From Thiobacillus denitrificans (GTDB lineage: Bacteria; Pseudomonadota; Gammaproteobacteria; Burkholderiales; Thiobacillaceae): a stretch of 64,000 nt of DNA. This document shows, piece by piece, positions 16,232-24,866 of the stretch. The stretch's first letter is position 1. The number at the start of each line of letters is the position of its first letter. The notes beneath the pieces were generated by a model, which searched no databases, was not told the origin of the DNA, and was given only the letters and a program-made list of their open reading frames with translations. The stretch is from positions 1 through 64,000 of the forward strand of contig DYIY01000017.1 of NCBI GenBank assembly GCA_020723405.1, in the 5' to 3' direction. The translations under genes and the position numbers were made by a program.

Positions 16232-16683
16232 GCGCTGTCGATGCTTCGGTTGAGGTTGGAGAAATCGCTCATGCGTCCGTCCGCGCCGTAGAGGGTGCGG
16301 CTCGACGCCGCGTTGCGCAGCACCTGCATGGCGGCCTGATTGCGCCGCATCTGCTCTTCGATGAGCCGGCCGTTGGCCTGGTTGAGCCGGGCCGCCTCCC
16401 GGACCAGCCCCTCGACCGTCTGCCAGGCCGGAGTGGCGGGTTTGCCGGCCAGGGCCTTGTCGCGCAGGGCCTCGAAGCCTGCCTGGGGGAGCGTCCCCAG
16501 TTGGCCGGCCAGGCGCTTCCACAGGTCGGCGATGCGCAGACTCTGGGTGCGGCGCTGCTCGGTGAGACCCGTCAACAGGTCGGCGTTGCCGACGCCCAGC
16601 ACCTTGCCTTCCTCTTCCAGCAAGGCGAGGAAGGCTTCCAGTTCGCGGCGCAGATGGGCAAGGCTTTGTTCTATGGGGGTCAT
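16228..16683 (-). CDS. flgN: Flagellar secretion chaperone FlgN
   Basis: A 151-residue helical protein, heptad-rich throughout, with the FlgN-family end pattern (NRLIEEQMRRNQAAMQVLRN..., TLYGADGR). FlgN binds FlgK and FlgL in the cytoplasm and delivers them to export; both clients are encoded at 26960-29510. Start overlaps the flgM stop by four bases. Confidence 0.9.
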   Translation of the reverse strand: MTPIEQSLAHLRRELEAFLALLEEEGKVLGVGNADLLTGLTEQRRTQSLRIADLWKRLAGQLGTLPQAGFEALRDKALAGKPATPAWQTVEGLVREAARLNQANGRLIEEQMRRNQAAMQVLRNAASSRTLYGADGRMSDFSNLNRSIDSA

Positions 16684-16988
16684 TTGTCCTGGCGGTGGGC
16701 GATGAGGTCGACGGACTCCTGGATCAGACCGTCGGCCACCGCCTCCTCGTCAACCACGAAGCGGCCGTCGGCGATGGCCTGGCGTACGGACTCGATCTTA
16801 CCCGAGTCGGTCACGTCCACGCCGGCCAGCTCCGTTTCCAGTTCCCGCATCTTGCCCGAGGTGGCGGTGAGGCGCACGTCGGTGCTGCCCGGTGCGCGTC
16901 CACTGGAGCGCACAGGTCTGGCCGGGGCCGCCTTGGCCTCCCGGATCCGGGTCGGGGCAGCGCCCGTGAGGGGGTTTTCGATTTTCAT
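16680..16988 (-). CDS. flgM: Anti-sigma-28 factor FlgM
   Basis: A 102-residue protein with a disordered, basic N-terminal half and the C-terminal sigma-28-binding region (VDVTDSGKIESVRQAIADGR, FVVDEEAVADGLIQESVDLI). It holds FliA inactive until the hook is finished and FlgM is exported. It is followed by flgN in one coupled unit and preceded by a sigma-28 promoter (17019-17045), giving feedback on itself. Confidence 0.93.
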   Translation of the reverse strand: MKIENPLTGAAPTRIREAKAAPARPVRSSGRAPGSTDVRLTATSGKMRELETELAGVDVTDSGKIESVRQAIADGRFVVDEEAVADGLIQESVDLIAHRQDK

Positions 16989-17018
16989 GGAGTCCTCCGT
17001 CTCCTGGTAGTAGGGCCA

Positions 17019-17045
17019 TTAACGGCAGGGAGCCCGGGGGCTTTA
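17019..17045 (-). promoter_or_regulatory. Sigma-28 promoter of flgM
   Basis: On the minus strand, TAAA is followed by exactly 15 bases and then GCCGTTAA, against the FliA consensus TAAA-N15-GCCGATAA (one mismatch). It lies about 30 bases upstream of the flgM start. Confidence 0.8.
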
Positions 17046-17076
17046 GGGGCCCGTGCCGAATGGCCGCACCCGGCCG

Positions 17077-17784
17077 TCAAGGGGCCACCGCCACCTGGCC
17101 GTCCCGGGTGGCCACACCCTGGATGATGCGTCCGGAGGGCATCTTCACCCGCACCGGCTGCCCCAGGCCGGCGCTGTTCAGGGCGGCGCCTTCCTGGGCC
17201 ACGTTGAAGCCGCTGCCCTGGACGACGACCCGGACCCGGGCGCCGGCCCGGATGATCTCCGGCATGTCCAGGTCGTCCACCAGCAGGGCCTGGCCGGCCG
17301 CCAGGGCCCGGCTCAGGCGGGCGTGATCAGGTACTTCCCGGGGGTAGCGGTCGGGGGCCTGGGCGTAGGTCACCTGGCGCAGTTCCAGTTCCCCGGGGGC
17401 CGGAACGTGCCGTGCGGGCAGGGGCCGGGGTGCCACCAGGGCGGGGCCCTGGATGGCGTTGCGAAAGCCCACGTACAGGCTCCAGGGGGCCGGTTCGGCG
17501 CAGCGTACCCCCAGGCTGCCGTTGCCCCACAGTTTTCCCCCCGCAGGCAGGAAGAAGCGGGGTGACGGGCAGCGGGCCAGGCGCAGACGTTCGTCGACCG
17601 GACCGACCTGGGCCTGGGCCAGGGTCTCCGGCCAGGTGGTGTTGGCCTGCTGTTCCAGCCAGCGGGCCGCCTGTTCCCGCAATACGCGGAAATCCTGGCG
17701 TTCCTGGCCCGCCCGGAGGGGGGCCGGGCAGCCGGCCAGGGCGACCAGCAGAAGCGTGAGGACGCGGATCAGGAGGGCGGTCAC
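17077..17784 (-). CDS. flgA: P-ring assembly chaperone FlgA
   Basis: A 235-residue secreted protein. A signal peptide (LLIRVLTLLLVALAGCPAPL) is followed by a SAF-type C-terminal domain (RALAAGQALLVDDLDMPEII, RVRVVVQGSGFNVAQEGAAL, GQPVRVKMPSGRIIQGVATR) typical of FlgA. It helps FlgI assemble in the periplasm. GTG 17784 is chosen as the first start before the signal peptide in frame; no strong ribosome site is seen. The flgA and flgMN genes face away from flgBCDEFGHIJKL. Confidence 0.9.
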   Translation of the reverse strand: MTALLIRVLTLLLVALAGCPAPLRAGQERQDFRVLREQAARWLEQQANTTWPETLAQAQVGPVDERLRLARCPSPRFFLPAGGKLWGNGSLGVRCAEPAPWSLYVGFRNAIQGPALVAPRPLPARHVPAPGELELRQVTYAQAPDRYPREVPDHARLSRALAAGQALLVDDLDMPEIIRAGARVRVVVQGSGFNVAQEGAALNSAGLGQPVRVKMPSGRIIQGVATRDGQVAVAP

Positions 17785-17818
17785 GACGGGGCGGGCTGGG
17801 TTTTCATTGATCCTATAT

Positions 17819-17834
17819 TGGCACAGCCATGGCA
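17819..17834 (+). promoter_or_regulatory. Candidate sigma-54 promoter of the GGDEF gene
   Basis: TGGCACAGCCATGGCA has GG and GC with the required 10-base gap and a perfect TGGCAC -24 box; the -12 box is TGGCA instead of TTGCA. It is 56 bases upstream of the cyclase start. Confidence 0.45.
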
Positions 17835-17889
17835 ATATGCGGACGGTGCGAACGCACCAGACCGCCACGATCCACGAGCCGAATCCGTC

Positions 17890-19485
17890 ATGGAAAAAAG
17901 CAAAGCCCCCGCTGAAATTGCCCGGGAAGCCATCCGGCAACTGGCTTCCCGGCGCCTGCCGCCCACGCCGGACAACTTCCGCAAGGCCTATCACCAGGTG
18001 GCGGGCGAGCCTGCGGAGGAGTCGGGTAGCGTGCGCTGGTCCGAGGTCATCCGTCCCCTCGTCAAGGCTTGGGACACCCACCAGTCCGGCCTCACCCAGG
18101 CGCGCAAGCGGGAGATGCTGGAGCGGGTGCTGATCAACTTCGGCGGCGACGACGCCAAGCTCCACGGCAAGCTTGGCGCCCTGGCGCAAAGCTGGGCCAA
18201 GGGCGGCGCGGAGGAGACCGGCGGGGCGGCGGACGAGGTGCCCCCGCCAGACGCGGCACGGCCCGATGAATCCACCGACCAGACCGGCCAACGGGATTGC
18301 CGGCCCCTGCTCGGCGTGTTGTCCGACAACCTGGAGCAATTGGCCAAGACCTGCGACGCACCCTGTCCCGACCTGGCCGGCCAGGCCCTGGCCCTGGCCC
18401 GGGGTCTGCGTGGCGCCAGCGATCTGTCGCCGGACCAGTACGCCTCCTGGTCCAGCCTGTGGCGGGCCCTGCTGGCGCGCATGGAGGACGACCACGATCT
18501 GGCCGCCGGTCTGAAGCGGCTCATGGGCCTGCTGTTCCTCAACATCGGTGAACTGGTGGGGGACGAGGCCTGGCTGTCGGGCCAGTTCGCCGCCATGGAA
18601 AACCTCATGGCCGGCGATCTCCAGGCCGAGGCCCTGCTGGAGGCCGAACGGGGCCTGCGGGAACTGGCCTTCAAGCAGGGGGTGTTGAAGGGCAGTCTGG
18701 ACGAGGCCAAGGCCCGGCTGAAGACCCTCATCAACACTTTCATTGCCCGGGTGGGGGAAATGAGCCAGAACGCCGACGGCTACCACGCCCGCATCGGCGA
18801 GTATTCGGAAAAGATCGTCCAGGCCCGGGACATCAGCGAACTGGGGGGCCTGGTGGGCGGCCTGGTGGCCGACATGGACAGCATGCGCGAAGCCCTGCGT
18901 TCCAACCACGTGGAGCTGGTCCAGGCCCGGGCCCAGGCCGAGGAGGCGGAGACCCGCATCCACGAACTGGAGAAGGAACTGGCCCAGGTGTCCAACCTGG
19001 TGCGGGAGGACCAGTTGACCGGGGCCCTCAACCGGCGCGGCATGGACGAGGCCTTCTCCCGGGAACTGGCCCGGGCTGATCGTTTGGACGCGCCTCTGAG
19101 CATCGGCCTCCTGGACATCGACCACTTCAAGAAGCTCAACGACGGCCTGGGACACCAGGCCGGCGACCAGGCCCTGCGCCATCTGGCCAAGGTGGTGAAG
19201 GGCCTGTTGCGGCCCACCGACATCCTGGCCCGCTATGGCGGCGAGGAATTCCTCATCCTCCTGCCCAATACCCAGGCGGAGGAAGGGGAGCAGGTGCTCA
19301 AACGCATCCAGCGGGAACTGACCCGCCAGTTCTTCATGCACGACAACGAGCGGGTGCTCATCACCTTCAGCGCCGGGGTGGCCCAGCGCTTGGCAGGGGA
19401 GACAGAGTCAGCCCTGCTGGCCCGGGCCGACGCGGCCATGTATTCCGCCAAGGCCCACGGCCGCAACCGGGTGGAAGTGGGCTGA
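17890..19485 (+). CDS. Diguanylate cyclase (GGEEF) with helical N-terminal domain
   Basis: A 531-residue cytoplasmic protein. About 350 residues of predicted helix, with a coiled-coil segment (HVELVQARAQAEEAETRIHE), lead to a C-terminal GGDEF domain. The active site is GGEEF (residues 450-454) and an RxxD inhibitory site (RPTD, 441-444) sits five residues before it, so product inhibition by c-di-GMP is expected. No sensor or membrane segment is seen. Lying between flgA and flgB, it probably links c-di-GMP to flagellar state. ATG 17890 matches the start of the helical domain. Confidence 0.9.
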   Translation: MEKSKAPAEIAREAIRQLASRRLPPTPDNFRKAYHQVAGEPAEESGSVRWSEVIRPLVKAWDTHQSGLTQARKREMLERVLINFGGDDAKLHGKLGALAQSWAKGGAEETGGAADEVPPPDAARPDESTDQTGQRDCRPLLGVLSDNLEQLAKTCDAPCPDLAGQALALARGLRGASDLSPDQYASWSSLWRALLARMEDDHDLAAGLKRLMGLLFLNIGELVGDEAWLSGQFAAMENLMAGDLQAEALLEAERGLRELAFKQGVLKGSLDEAKARLKTLINTFIARVGEMSQNADGYHARIGEYSEKIVQARDISELGGLVGGLVADMDSMREALRSNHVELVQARAQAEEAETRIHELEKELAQVSNLVREDQLTGALNRRGMDEAFSRELARADRLDAPLSIGLLDIDHFKKLNDGLGHQAGDQALRHLAKVVKGLLRPTDILARYGGEEFLILLPNTQAEEGEQVLKRIQRELTRQFFMHDNERVLITFSAGVAQRLAGETESALLARADAAMYSAKAHGRNRVEVG

Positions 19486-19519
19486 ACGGCCCGGGCAAGT
19501 TTTGCCGGTCCCGGCCGGT

Positions 19520-19541
19520 CTTGCCGTCCGGATCCGGCAAG
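19520..19541 (+). terminator. Stem-loop after the cyclase gene
   Basis: CTTGCCG and CGGCAAG pair across 8 bases, 34 bases after the cyclase stop. No T run follows directly, so termination strength is doubtful. Confidence 0.35.
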
Positions 19542-19600
19542 AATCACCGGCATCGTTGATGAAATCATAAAAAACAAAGGCTTGCAGTAATATTTTGGTC

Positions 19601-19616
19601 TGGCACGGGGATTGCT
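19601..19616 (+). promoter_or_regulatory. Sigma-54 promoter of the flgBCDEFGHIJKL operon
   Basis: TGGCACGGGGATTGCT matches the -24/-12 consensus (TGGCACG-N4-TTGCT) perfectly, with the GG and GC pairs 10 bases apart. It is 49 bases before the flgB start. It implies RpoN control by a flagellar enhancer protein outside the window. Confidence 0.9.
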
Positions 19617-19664
19617 CATAAGGGTTGCATTGTTCCGCCTTCCCTGCGGGACTCCGGAGCCCCC

Positions 19665-20072
19665 ATGCTGAGCAAGATCGACCAGGAAATCGCCTTCGTC
19701 CAGACTGCACTGGATTTGCGCGCCCGGCGCCAGGAGATTCTGGCCAGCAACATCGCCAACGCCGACACCCCCAACTACAAGGCCCGGGACCTGGACTTCG
19801 CCACCGCCCTGCGGGGTGCCATGGGGGCGGCGGAGGGTCCCCTGGCCCTGGCCCGCACCTCGGGCCGGCATCTGGATGGCGTGGGGGGTGCCGGTGGCAT
19901 GGGTGCCAACGTCAAATTCCGGGCCAGCGTCCAGCCCAGCCTGGACGGCAACACCGTGGATCCGGACGTGGAACGGGCCCACTTTGCCGACAACGCCCTG
20001 CATTACCAATTCCTGCTGGACCGGGCGGCCTCCTCCTTCAAGACCATGGGCCAGGCCCTGGCAGAGCGCTGA
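19665..20072 (+). CDS. flgB: Flagellar proximal rod protein FlgB
   Basis: A 135-residue rod protein with the conserved N-terminal axial motif (DLRARRQEILASNIANADTP, NYKARD). It forms the base of the rod with FlgC, FlgF and FliE. First gene of the sigma-54-driven operon; the flgC start follows 14 bases on. Confidence 0.96.
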   Translation: MLSKIDQEIAFVQTALDLRARRQEILASNIANADTPNYKARDLDFATALRGAMGAAEGPLALARTSGRHLDGVGGAGGMGANVKFRASVQPSLDGNTVDPDVERAHFADNALHYQFLLDRAASSFKTMGQALAER

Positions 20073-20086
20073 GTCGAGGCTGAGCC

Positions 20087-20500
20087 ATGTCCCTGACCAA
20101 CGTCTATCACATCGCGGCCTCGGCGCTCACCGCCCAGTCCATGCGCCTGAACGCCGTGGCCTCCAATCTGGCCAACGCCGACTCGGCCCATGCCTCCACC
20201 GGCGAGGGCTACAAGGCTAAACAGGTGGTGTTCCAGGCGGTGGCCCTGAACAAGTCCGCGCCCTGGGCCCAGGGGGTGCGCATGAAAGAGGTCATCGAGG
20301 ACCCGGCGCCGCCACGCATGGTTTACGACCCCAAGCACCCCCTGGCCAACGGCCAGGGCTACGTCACCTATCCCAACGTGGACCCGGTGGAGGAGATGGT
20401 CAACATGATCTCCGCTTCCCGTTCCTATCAGACCAACGCCGAAGTGATGGCCACCACCAAGAGTCTCTTGCAGCGGACCCTGGCCATCGCCCAGACCTGA
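20087..20500 (+). CDS. flgC: Flagellar proximal rod protein FlgC
   Basis: A 137-residue rod protein: N-terminal ASALTAQSMRLNAVASNLAN and C-terminal GYVTYPNVDPVEEMVNMISA, then SRSYQTNAEVM, the typical FlgC ends that pair in the axial stack. It lies between flgB and flgD. Confidence 0.97.
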   Translation: MSLTNVYHIAASALTAQSMRLNAVASNLANADSAHASTGEGYKAKQVVFQAVALNKSAPWAQGVRMKEVIEDPAPPRMVYDPKHPLANGQGYVTYPNVDPVEEMVNMISASRSYQTNAEVMATTKSLLQRTLAIAQT

Positions 20501-20511
20501 GGATCCATGCC

Positions 20512-21198
20512 ATGGCCATCTCCACGAACAGCTACGACTATTCCGCCCTGGTGGATTCCCTGAACACCAGTTCCAGCAGCAAGACCACCACGGCGGCAGA
20601 GGATGCGGCGGCGGAAATTTCCGACCGCTTTCTCACCCTGCTGGTCACCCAGCTCAAGAACCAGGATCCCATGAATCCCATGGAGAACGCCGAGCTGACC
20701 ACTCAACTGGCCCAGATGTCCACGGTGGAGGGCATCAACCAGCTCAATTCCACGGTGGACGCCCTGTCTTCGATGATGCTCAACAGCCAGGTGGTCCAGG
20801 GGGCCTCCCTGGTGGGGCGTGAAGTGCTGGCCGAAGGGGATCTGCTGACCTTGACCGAAAGCGGCGCCCTGGGCGCCGTGGATCTGGACTCCAGCGTGGA
20901 CACCCTCAAGGTCAACATCTACGACGACGACGGCCTCCTGGTGCGCACCCTGAGCGTGGGCGCCCAGGATGCGGGTCTCGTCTACTTCACCTGGGACGGC
21001 ACCGACAGCAATGGCGCCGCCCTGGAGGAGGGGGATTACAGCTTTACCGTCACCGCCACGGCGGATGGGGAGGATGTGACCAACACCGCCTACGCCCTGG
21101 GCAGCGTGATGAGCATCTCCCTGGACGGGTCCACCCTCCAGGCCGACATCGCCGGCCTGGGATCCCGGACCCTGGACCAGATCAAGCAATACTTCTAA
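20512..21198 (+). CDS. flgD: Flagellar hook cap/assembly protein FlgD
   Basis: A 228-residue protein. The N-terminal export and cap segment carries FLTLLVTQLKNQDPMNPMEN and ELTTQLAQMSTVEG, the hallmark of FlgD, followed by an Ig-like (FlgD FN3-like) and TUDOR-like region with VYFTWDGTDSNGAALEEGDY. It caps the growing hook and is later discarded. Confidence 0.95.
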   Translation: MAISTNSYDYSALVDSLNTSSSSKTTTAAEDAAAEISDRFLTLLVTQLKNQDPMNPMENAELTTQLAQMSTVEGINQLNSTVDALSSMMLNSQVVQGASLVGREVLAEGDLLTLTESGALGAVDLDSSVDTLKVNIYDDDGLLVRTLSVGAQDAGLVYFTWDGTDSNGAALEEGDYSFTVTATADGEDVTNTAYALGSVMSISLDGSTLQADIAGLGSRTLDQIKQYF

Positions 21199-21208
21199 GG
21201 AGCGGCAC

Positions 21209-22459
21209 ATGGGATTCCAGCAAGGCCTCAGCGGGCTCAACGGCGCCTCCAGCAGTCTGGACGCCATCGGCAACAACATCGCCAACACCTCCACGGTGGG
21301 CTTCAAGGCGTCCAACAACTATTTCGCCGACGTCTATGCCACCTCCCTGTATGGCGGCAGCGGCCTGCAGGTGGGCATCGGCGCCAAGGTGGCCGACGTG
21401 GTGCAACAGTTCACCCAGGGCAACATCAGCGTCACCGACAACCCCCTGGACGTGGCCATCAGCGGCGAAGGCTTCTTCCGCATGAGCCAGGACGGGGTCA
21501 TCTCCTACACCCGCAACGGCCAGTTCCATCTGGATTCCACGGGCTACATCGTCAACAGCGCCAACATGCGCCTCACCGGTTACGTGGCCGATGCCAGCGG
21601 CAACATCATCGGCGGCGCCCCCACCGACCTGCTCATCTCCCTGGCGCCGTCACCGCCCAAGGTCACCGAGGACGCCAGCCTGGAAGCCAACCTGGATTCC
21701 TCCGAGACGGCCATCGCCGCCACCGCCATCGATCCGGCCGACGCCGACACCTACCATTTCTCCACTTCCTTCACCGTCTATGACGAAGCGGGCAACGACC
21801 ACGGCTTCGTCCTCTACTTCCAGAAGACCGCCGACAACGCCTGGAACGTGGATGCCTACGTGAACGGCGACCAGGTGGATATGTTCCCGGGCAACGCCAG
21901 CAACACCGGCACCCTGGACTTCACCACCGCCGGGGTCATGGACGACATCAACGGCGCCGCCGCCGCCGCAGTGTCCGTCACCGTGCCCGCCGCCACCCTG
22001 GGCACCGGTGCAGCCGACCTGGTATTCGACCTGGACCTGACCGAATTCACCCAGTACGGCAGCAGTTCCGGCGTCTCCGCCCTGAGCCAGGACGGCTACG
22101 CCTCGGGCCGCATCGCCGGCGTCTCGGTGGACCGGGAAGGGGTGATCCTGGGCAGCTACACCAACGGCCAGACCCGAACCCTGGGCCAGATCATCACCTA
22201 CAGCTTCCTCAACCCCCAGGGCCTGCAACCGGTGGGTAACAACCAATGGTTCGAGACCTCCGAGTCGGGCCAGCCGGTGTCCGGTTCCCCGGGCAGCGGC
22301 GTGCTGGGCTACGTCCAGGCCGGTGCCGTGGAGGAATCCAACGTGGACCTGACCGCCGAACTGGTGAACCTGATCGTGGCCCAGCGCATGTACCAGGCCA
22401 ACGCCCAGACCATCCGGGCCCAGGACCAGATCCTCCAGACCCTGGTGAATCTGCGGTAA
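21209..22459 (+). CDS. flgE: Flagellar hook protein FlgE
   Basis: A 416-residue hook subunit. The N-terminus has GLSGLNGASSSLDAIGNNIA and NTSTVGFKAS; the C-terminus has ESNVDLTAELVNLIVAQRMY and QANAQTI, the coiled-coil ends of the family. The middle surface domain is rich in Ala/Asp/Thr. Usual length for a betaproteobacterial hook protein. Confidence 0.96.
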   Translation: MGFQQGLSGLNGASSSLDAIGNNIANTSTVGFKASNNYFADVYATSLYGGSGLQVGIGAKVADVVQQFTQGNISVTDNPLDVAISGEGFFRMSQDGVISYTRNGQFHLDSTGYIVNSANMRLTGYVADASGNIIGGAPTDLLISLAPSPPKVTEDASLEANLDSSETAIAATAIDPADADTYHFSTSFTVYDEAGNDHGFVLYFQKTADNAWNVDAYVNGDQVDMFPGNASNTGTLDFTTAGVMDDINGAAAAAVSVTVPAATLGTGAADLVFDLDLTEFTQYGSSSGVSALSQDGYASGRIAGVSVDREGVILGSYTNGQTRTLGQIITYSFLNPQGLQPVGNNQWFETSESGQPVSGSPGSGVLGYVQAGAVEESNVDLTAELVNLIVAQRMYQANAQTIRAQDQILQTLVNLR

Positions 22460-22603
22460 GGAGTAAGGAGTGAGGAGAGAAGCGATGTGGGTATGCAAAC
22501 AGTTCCAGGCGTGGATGCGGTGTGAAAGCCGTGGTGCGGGCAACACGTCCGCCCCCCGGGTTTTACCCCTCACCCCTCACCCCTCGCTCCTCACCCTCTG
22601 ACC
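22460..22603. repeat. Intergenic flgE-flgF gap with TCACCCC-type repeats
   Basis: This is the one large gap in an otherwise tight operon. It begins with GGAGTAAGGAGTGAGGAG (22460-22477) and ends with two perfect TCACCCC units (22570-22583) plus degenerate ones, stopping about nine bases before the flgF ATG. The two ends are partly complementary, so a long hairpin could form. The heptamer recurs in seven copies at 56253. Confidence 0.65.
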
Positions 22604-23344
22604 ATGGACCGCGTCATCTACGTCGCCATGACCGGTGCCCGGGAAGTGACCCGGCAGCAGGCCGCCGTGTCCCACAACCTGGCCAACGTCTCCACCACCG
22701 GCTTCAAGCAGGAACTCAACGTGTTCCGCGCCCTGCCCGTGGTGGGGGAGGGGGCCCGCACCCGGGCCTTCGTGCTGGAGACCACGCCCCGCACCGACTA
22801 CACCGAAGGGGCCATCCAGTTGACCGGCCGGCCCCTGGACGTGGCCATCCACGGCCAGGGCTGGATCGCCGTCCAGGATGCCAACGGCCAGGAGGCCTAC
22901 ACCCGGGCCGGCCACTTCCAGGTGAGCACCAACGGCATCCTGCAAACCAGCAACGGCCTCAACGTGCTGGGCGATGGCGGGCCCCTGGCCATCGCCCCGG
23001 ACCAGGACGTGCTCATCGCCAAGGACGGCACCGTCTCCAACGTGCCCGTGGGCCGCAACCTCCAGGCCGTGGCGGTGGCTGGCCGCATCAAGCTGGTGAA
23101 TCCCCCGGAAGGGGAGCTGAAGCGGGGCGACGACGGCCTGTTCCGCACCGCCAACGGCCAGCCGGCGGAAGCCGACGGCAATGTGAAGCTCGTCTCCGGC
23201 GCCCTGGAATCCAGCAACGTGAACCCGGCCGAGGCCCTGGTGAACATGGTCAGCCTGGCCCGCCAGTTCGAGATGCAGATGAAGGTCCTGTCCGCTGCCC
23301 AGGACAACCACCGCAGCGCCGACAAGGTGCTCTCAGCGAACTAA
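22604..23344 (+). CDS. flgF: Flagellar proximal rod protein FlgF
   Basis: A 246-residue rod protein with [37 protein letters not shown], the family loop HGQGWIAVQDANGQEAYTRA, and a C-terminal NVNPAEALVNMVSLARQFEM. It completes the proximal rod below FlgG. Confidence 0.96.
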   Translation: MDRVIYVAMTGAREVTRQQAAVSHNLANVSTTGFKQELNVFRALPVVGEGARTRAFVLETTPRTDYTEGAIQLTGRPLDVAIHGQGWIAVQDANGQEAYTRAGHFQVSTNGILQTSNGLNVLGDGGPLAIAPDQDVLIAKDGTVSNVPVGRNLQAVAVAGRIKLVNPPEGELKRGDDGLFRTANGQPAEADGNVKLVSGALESSNVNPAEALVNMVSLARQFEMQMKVLSAAQDNHRSADKVLSAN

Positions 23345-23358
23345 CCGGATAGCCCGCC

Positions 23359-24144
23359 ATGCTCCGTTCCCTGCACATCTCCCGTACCGGCCTGGACACC
23401 CAGCAGACCCAACTGGACGTGATCTCCAACAACCTGGCCAACGTTTCCACCACCGGCTTCAAGCGGGCCCGGGCCATCTTCGAGGATCTGCTCTACCAGA
23501 CCATCCGCCAGCCCGGCGCCCAGTCTTCCCAGCAGACCCAGTTGCCCTCCGGTTTCCAGTTGGGCGTGGGCGCCCGCACCGTGGCCACCGAACGCATCTT
23601 CACCCAGGGCAGCCTGCAACAGACCAACAACACCCTGGACGTGGCCATCAGCGGCAAGGGGTTCTTCCAGATCCAGATGCCCGACGGCAGCACCGGCTAC
23701 ACCCGGGACGGTTCCTTTCAGGTGGACAGCCAGGGCACCATCGTCACCGCCAGCGGCTACCCCCTGCTGCCCAACATGCAGGTGCCCCAGGACACGATCC
23801 AATTGACGATTTCCCGGGACGGCGTGGTGAGCGCCACCCAGCCGGGCAACCCCCAGACCATCAGCCAATTGGGACAGATCCAGTTGGCCACCTTCATCAA
23901 CGTGGCCGGCCTGTCCAGCCAGGGGGAGAACCTGTTCATCGAGACCGCCGCTTCGGGCCCGCCCCAGGTGGACAACCCGGAAGCCAACGGCCTGGGTTCC
24001 CTCAACCAGAGTTTCATCGAGACCTCCAACGTCAACGTGGCGGAGGAACTGGTGAACATGATCATCACCCAGCGGGCCTATGAACTGAATTCCCGCGCCA
24101 TCACCACCTCGGACCAGATGCTCCAGCGTCTGACCCAGATCTGA
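23359..24144 (+). CDS. flgG: Flagellar distal rod protein FlgG
   Basis: A 261-residue protein, close to the usual 260. N-terminal [20 protein letters not shown] and [18 protein letters not shown]-terminal [27 protein letters not shown]. It forms the distal rod joined to the hook. Confidence 0.97.
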   Translation: MLRSLHISRTGLDTQQTQLDVISNNLANVSTTGFKRARAIFEDLLYQTIRQPGAQSSQQTQLPSGFQLGVGARTVATERIFTQGSLQQTNNTLDVAISGKGFFQIQMPDGSTGYTRDGSFQVDSQGTIVTASGYPLLPNMQVPQDTIQLTISRDGVVSATQPGNPQTISQLGQIQLATFINVAGLSSQGENLFIETAASGPPQVDNPEANGLGSLNQSFIETSNVNVAEELVNMIITQRAYELNSRAITTSDQMLQRLTQI

Positions 24145-24165
24145 CGCGGGTTGCTGGAGCAGACC

Positions 24166-24852
24166 ATGAAAGTCCCGGCCATCGCCTTCGTCGCCACCGC
24201 CCTGCTGGCCGGCTGCGCCGGCCAGCCCCCGGCCACCGCCATCAAGGAACCCCTGCGGGTGCGGCCCGAGCCGGTGGCGGCCATGCAGGCCAACGGCGCC
24301 ATCTTCCAGACCGGCGCCGCCTTCCAGCCCCGGCCGGCCATGGCCCTGTTCGAGGATCGCAGGGCCCGCTGGGTGGGCGATACCCTGACCGTGAATCTGG
24401 TGGAAAAGACCGAAGCCAAGCGCAAGTCCGAGACCACCGACGAGCGCAAGGCCAACGGCTCCATCGACATTCCCTCCCCCACGGTCCTGGGGCGCAGTGC
24501 CGGCGTCCTGGGGGCCACCACTTGGGAGCCTTCCGCTTCCAACAAGGTGGAGCTGAAGGACAACGAAACCAACTCCAACTCCTTCTCCGGTTCCATCACC
24601 GTCACCGTGGTGGAAGTGCTGGCCAACGGCCACCTGGTGGTGGCAGGCGAGAAGCAGTTGGCCATCAACGGCGACACCGAATACATCCGTCTGGCCGGGG
24701 TGGTGAACCCGGCCCAGATCACCGCCGCCAATACCGTGAACTCCACCCAGTTGGCCAACGCCCAGTTCGAGTCCAAGAACAGCCAGGGCATCGACCAGTC
24801 CCAGCTCACCTCCATGCTGGCCCGCTTCTTCCTCACCATCCTGCCCTTCTGA
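24166..24852 (+). CDS. flgH: Flagellar L-ring lipoprotein FlgH
   Basis: A 228-residue outer-membrane lipoprotein with signal and lipobox ATALLAGCAG. Family marks: SLFEDRRARWVGDTLTVNLV-like opening (MALFEDRRARWVGD), VVEVLANGHLVVAGEKQLAI, NGDTEYIRLAGVV and the terminal LTSMLARFFLTILPF. ATG 24166 is chosen because GGAG precedes it and the signal peptide starts there. Confidence 0.95.
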   Translation: MKVPAIAFVATALLAGCAGQPPATAIKEPLRVRPEPVAAMQANGAIFQTGAAFQPRPAMALFEDRRARWVGDTLTVNLVEKTEAKRKSETTDERKANGSIDIPSPTVLGRSAGVLGATTWEPSASNKVELKDNETNSNSFSGSITVTVVEVLANGHLVVAGEKQLAINGDTEYIRLAGVVNPAQITAANTVNSTQLANAQFESKNSQGIDQSQLTSMLARFFLTILPF

Positions 24853-24866
24853 ACCGGAGTGGCGCC

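Noticed and set aside
22460-22603. A separate small gene between flgE and flgF
   Set aside because: No frame with credible composition or ribosome site; the gap is repeat-rich.
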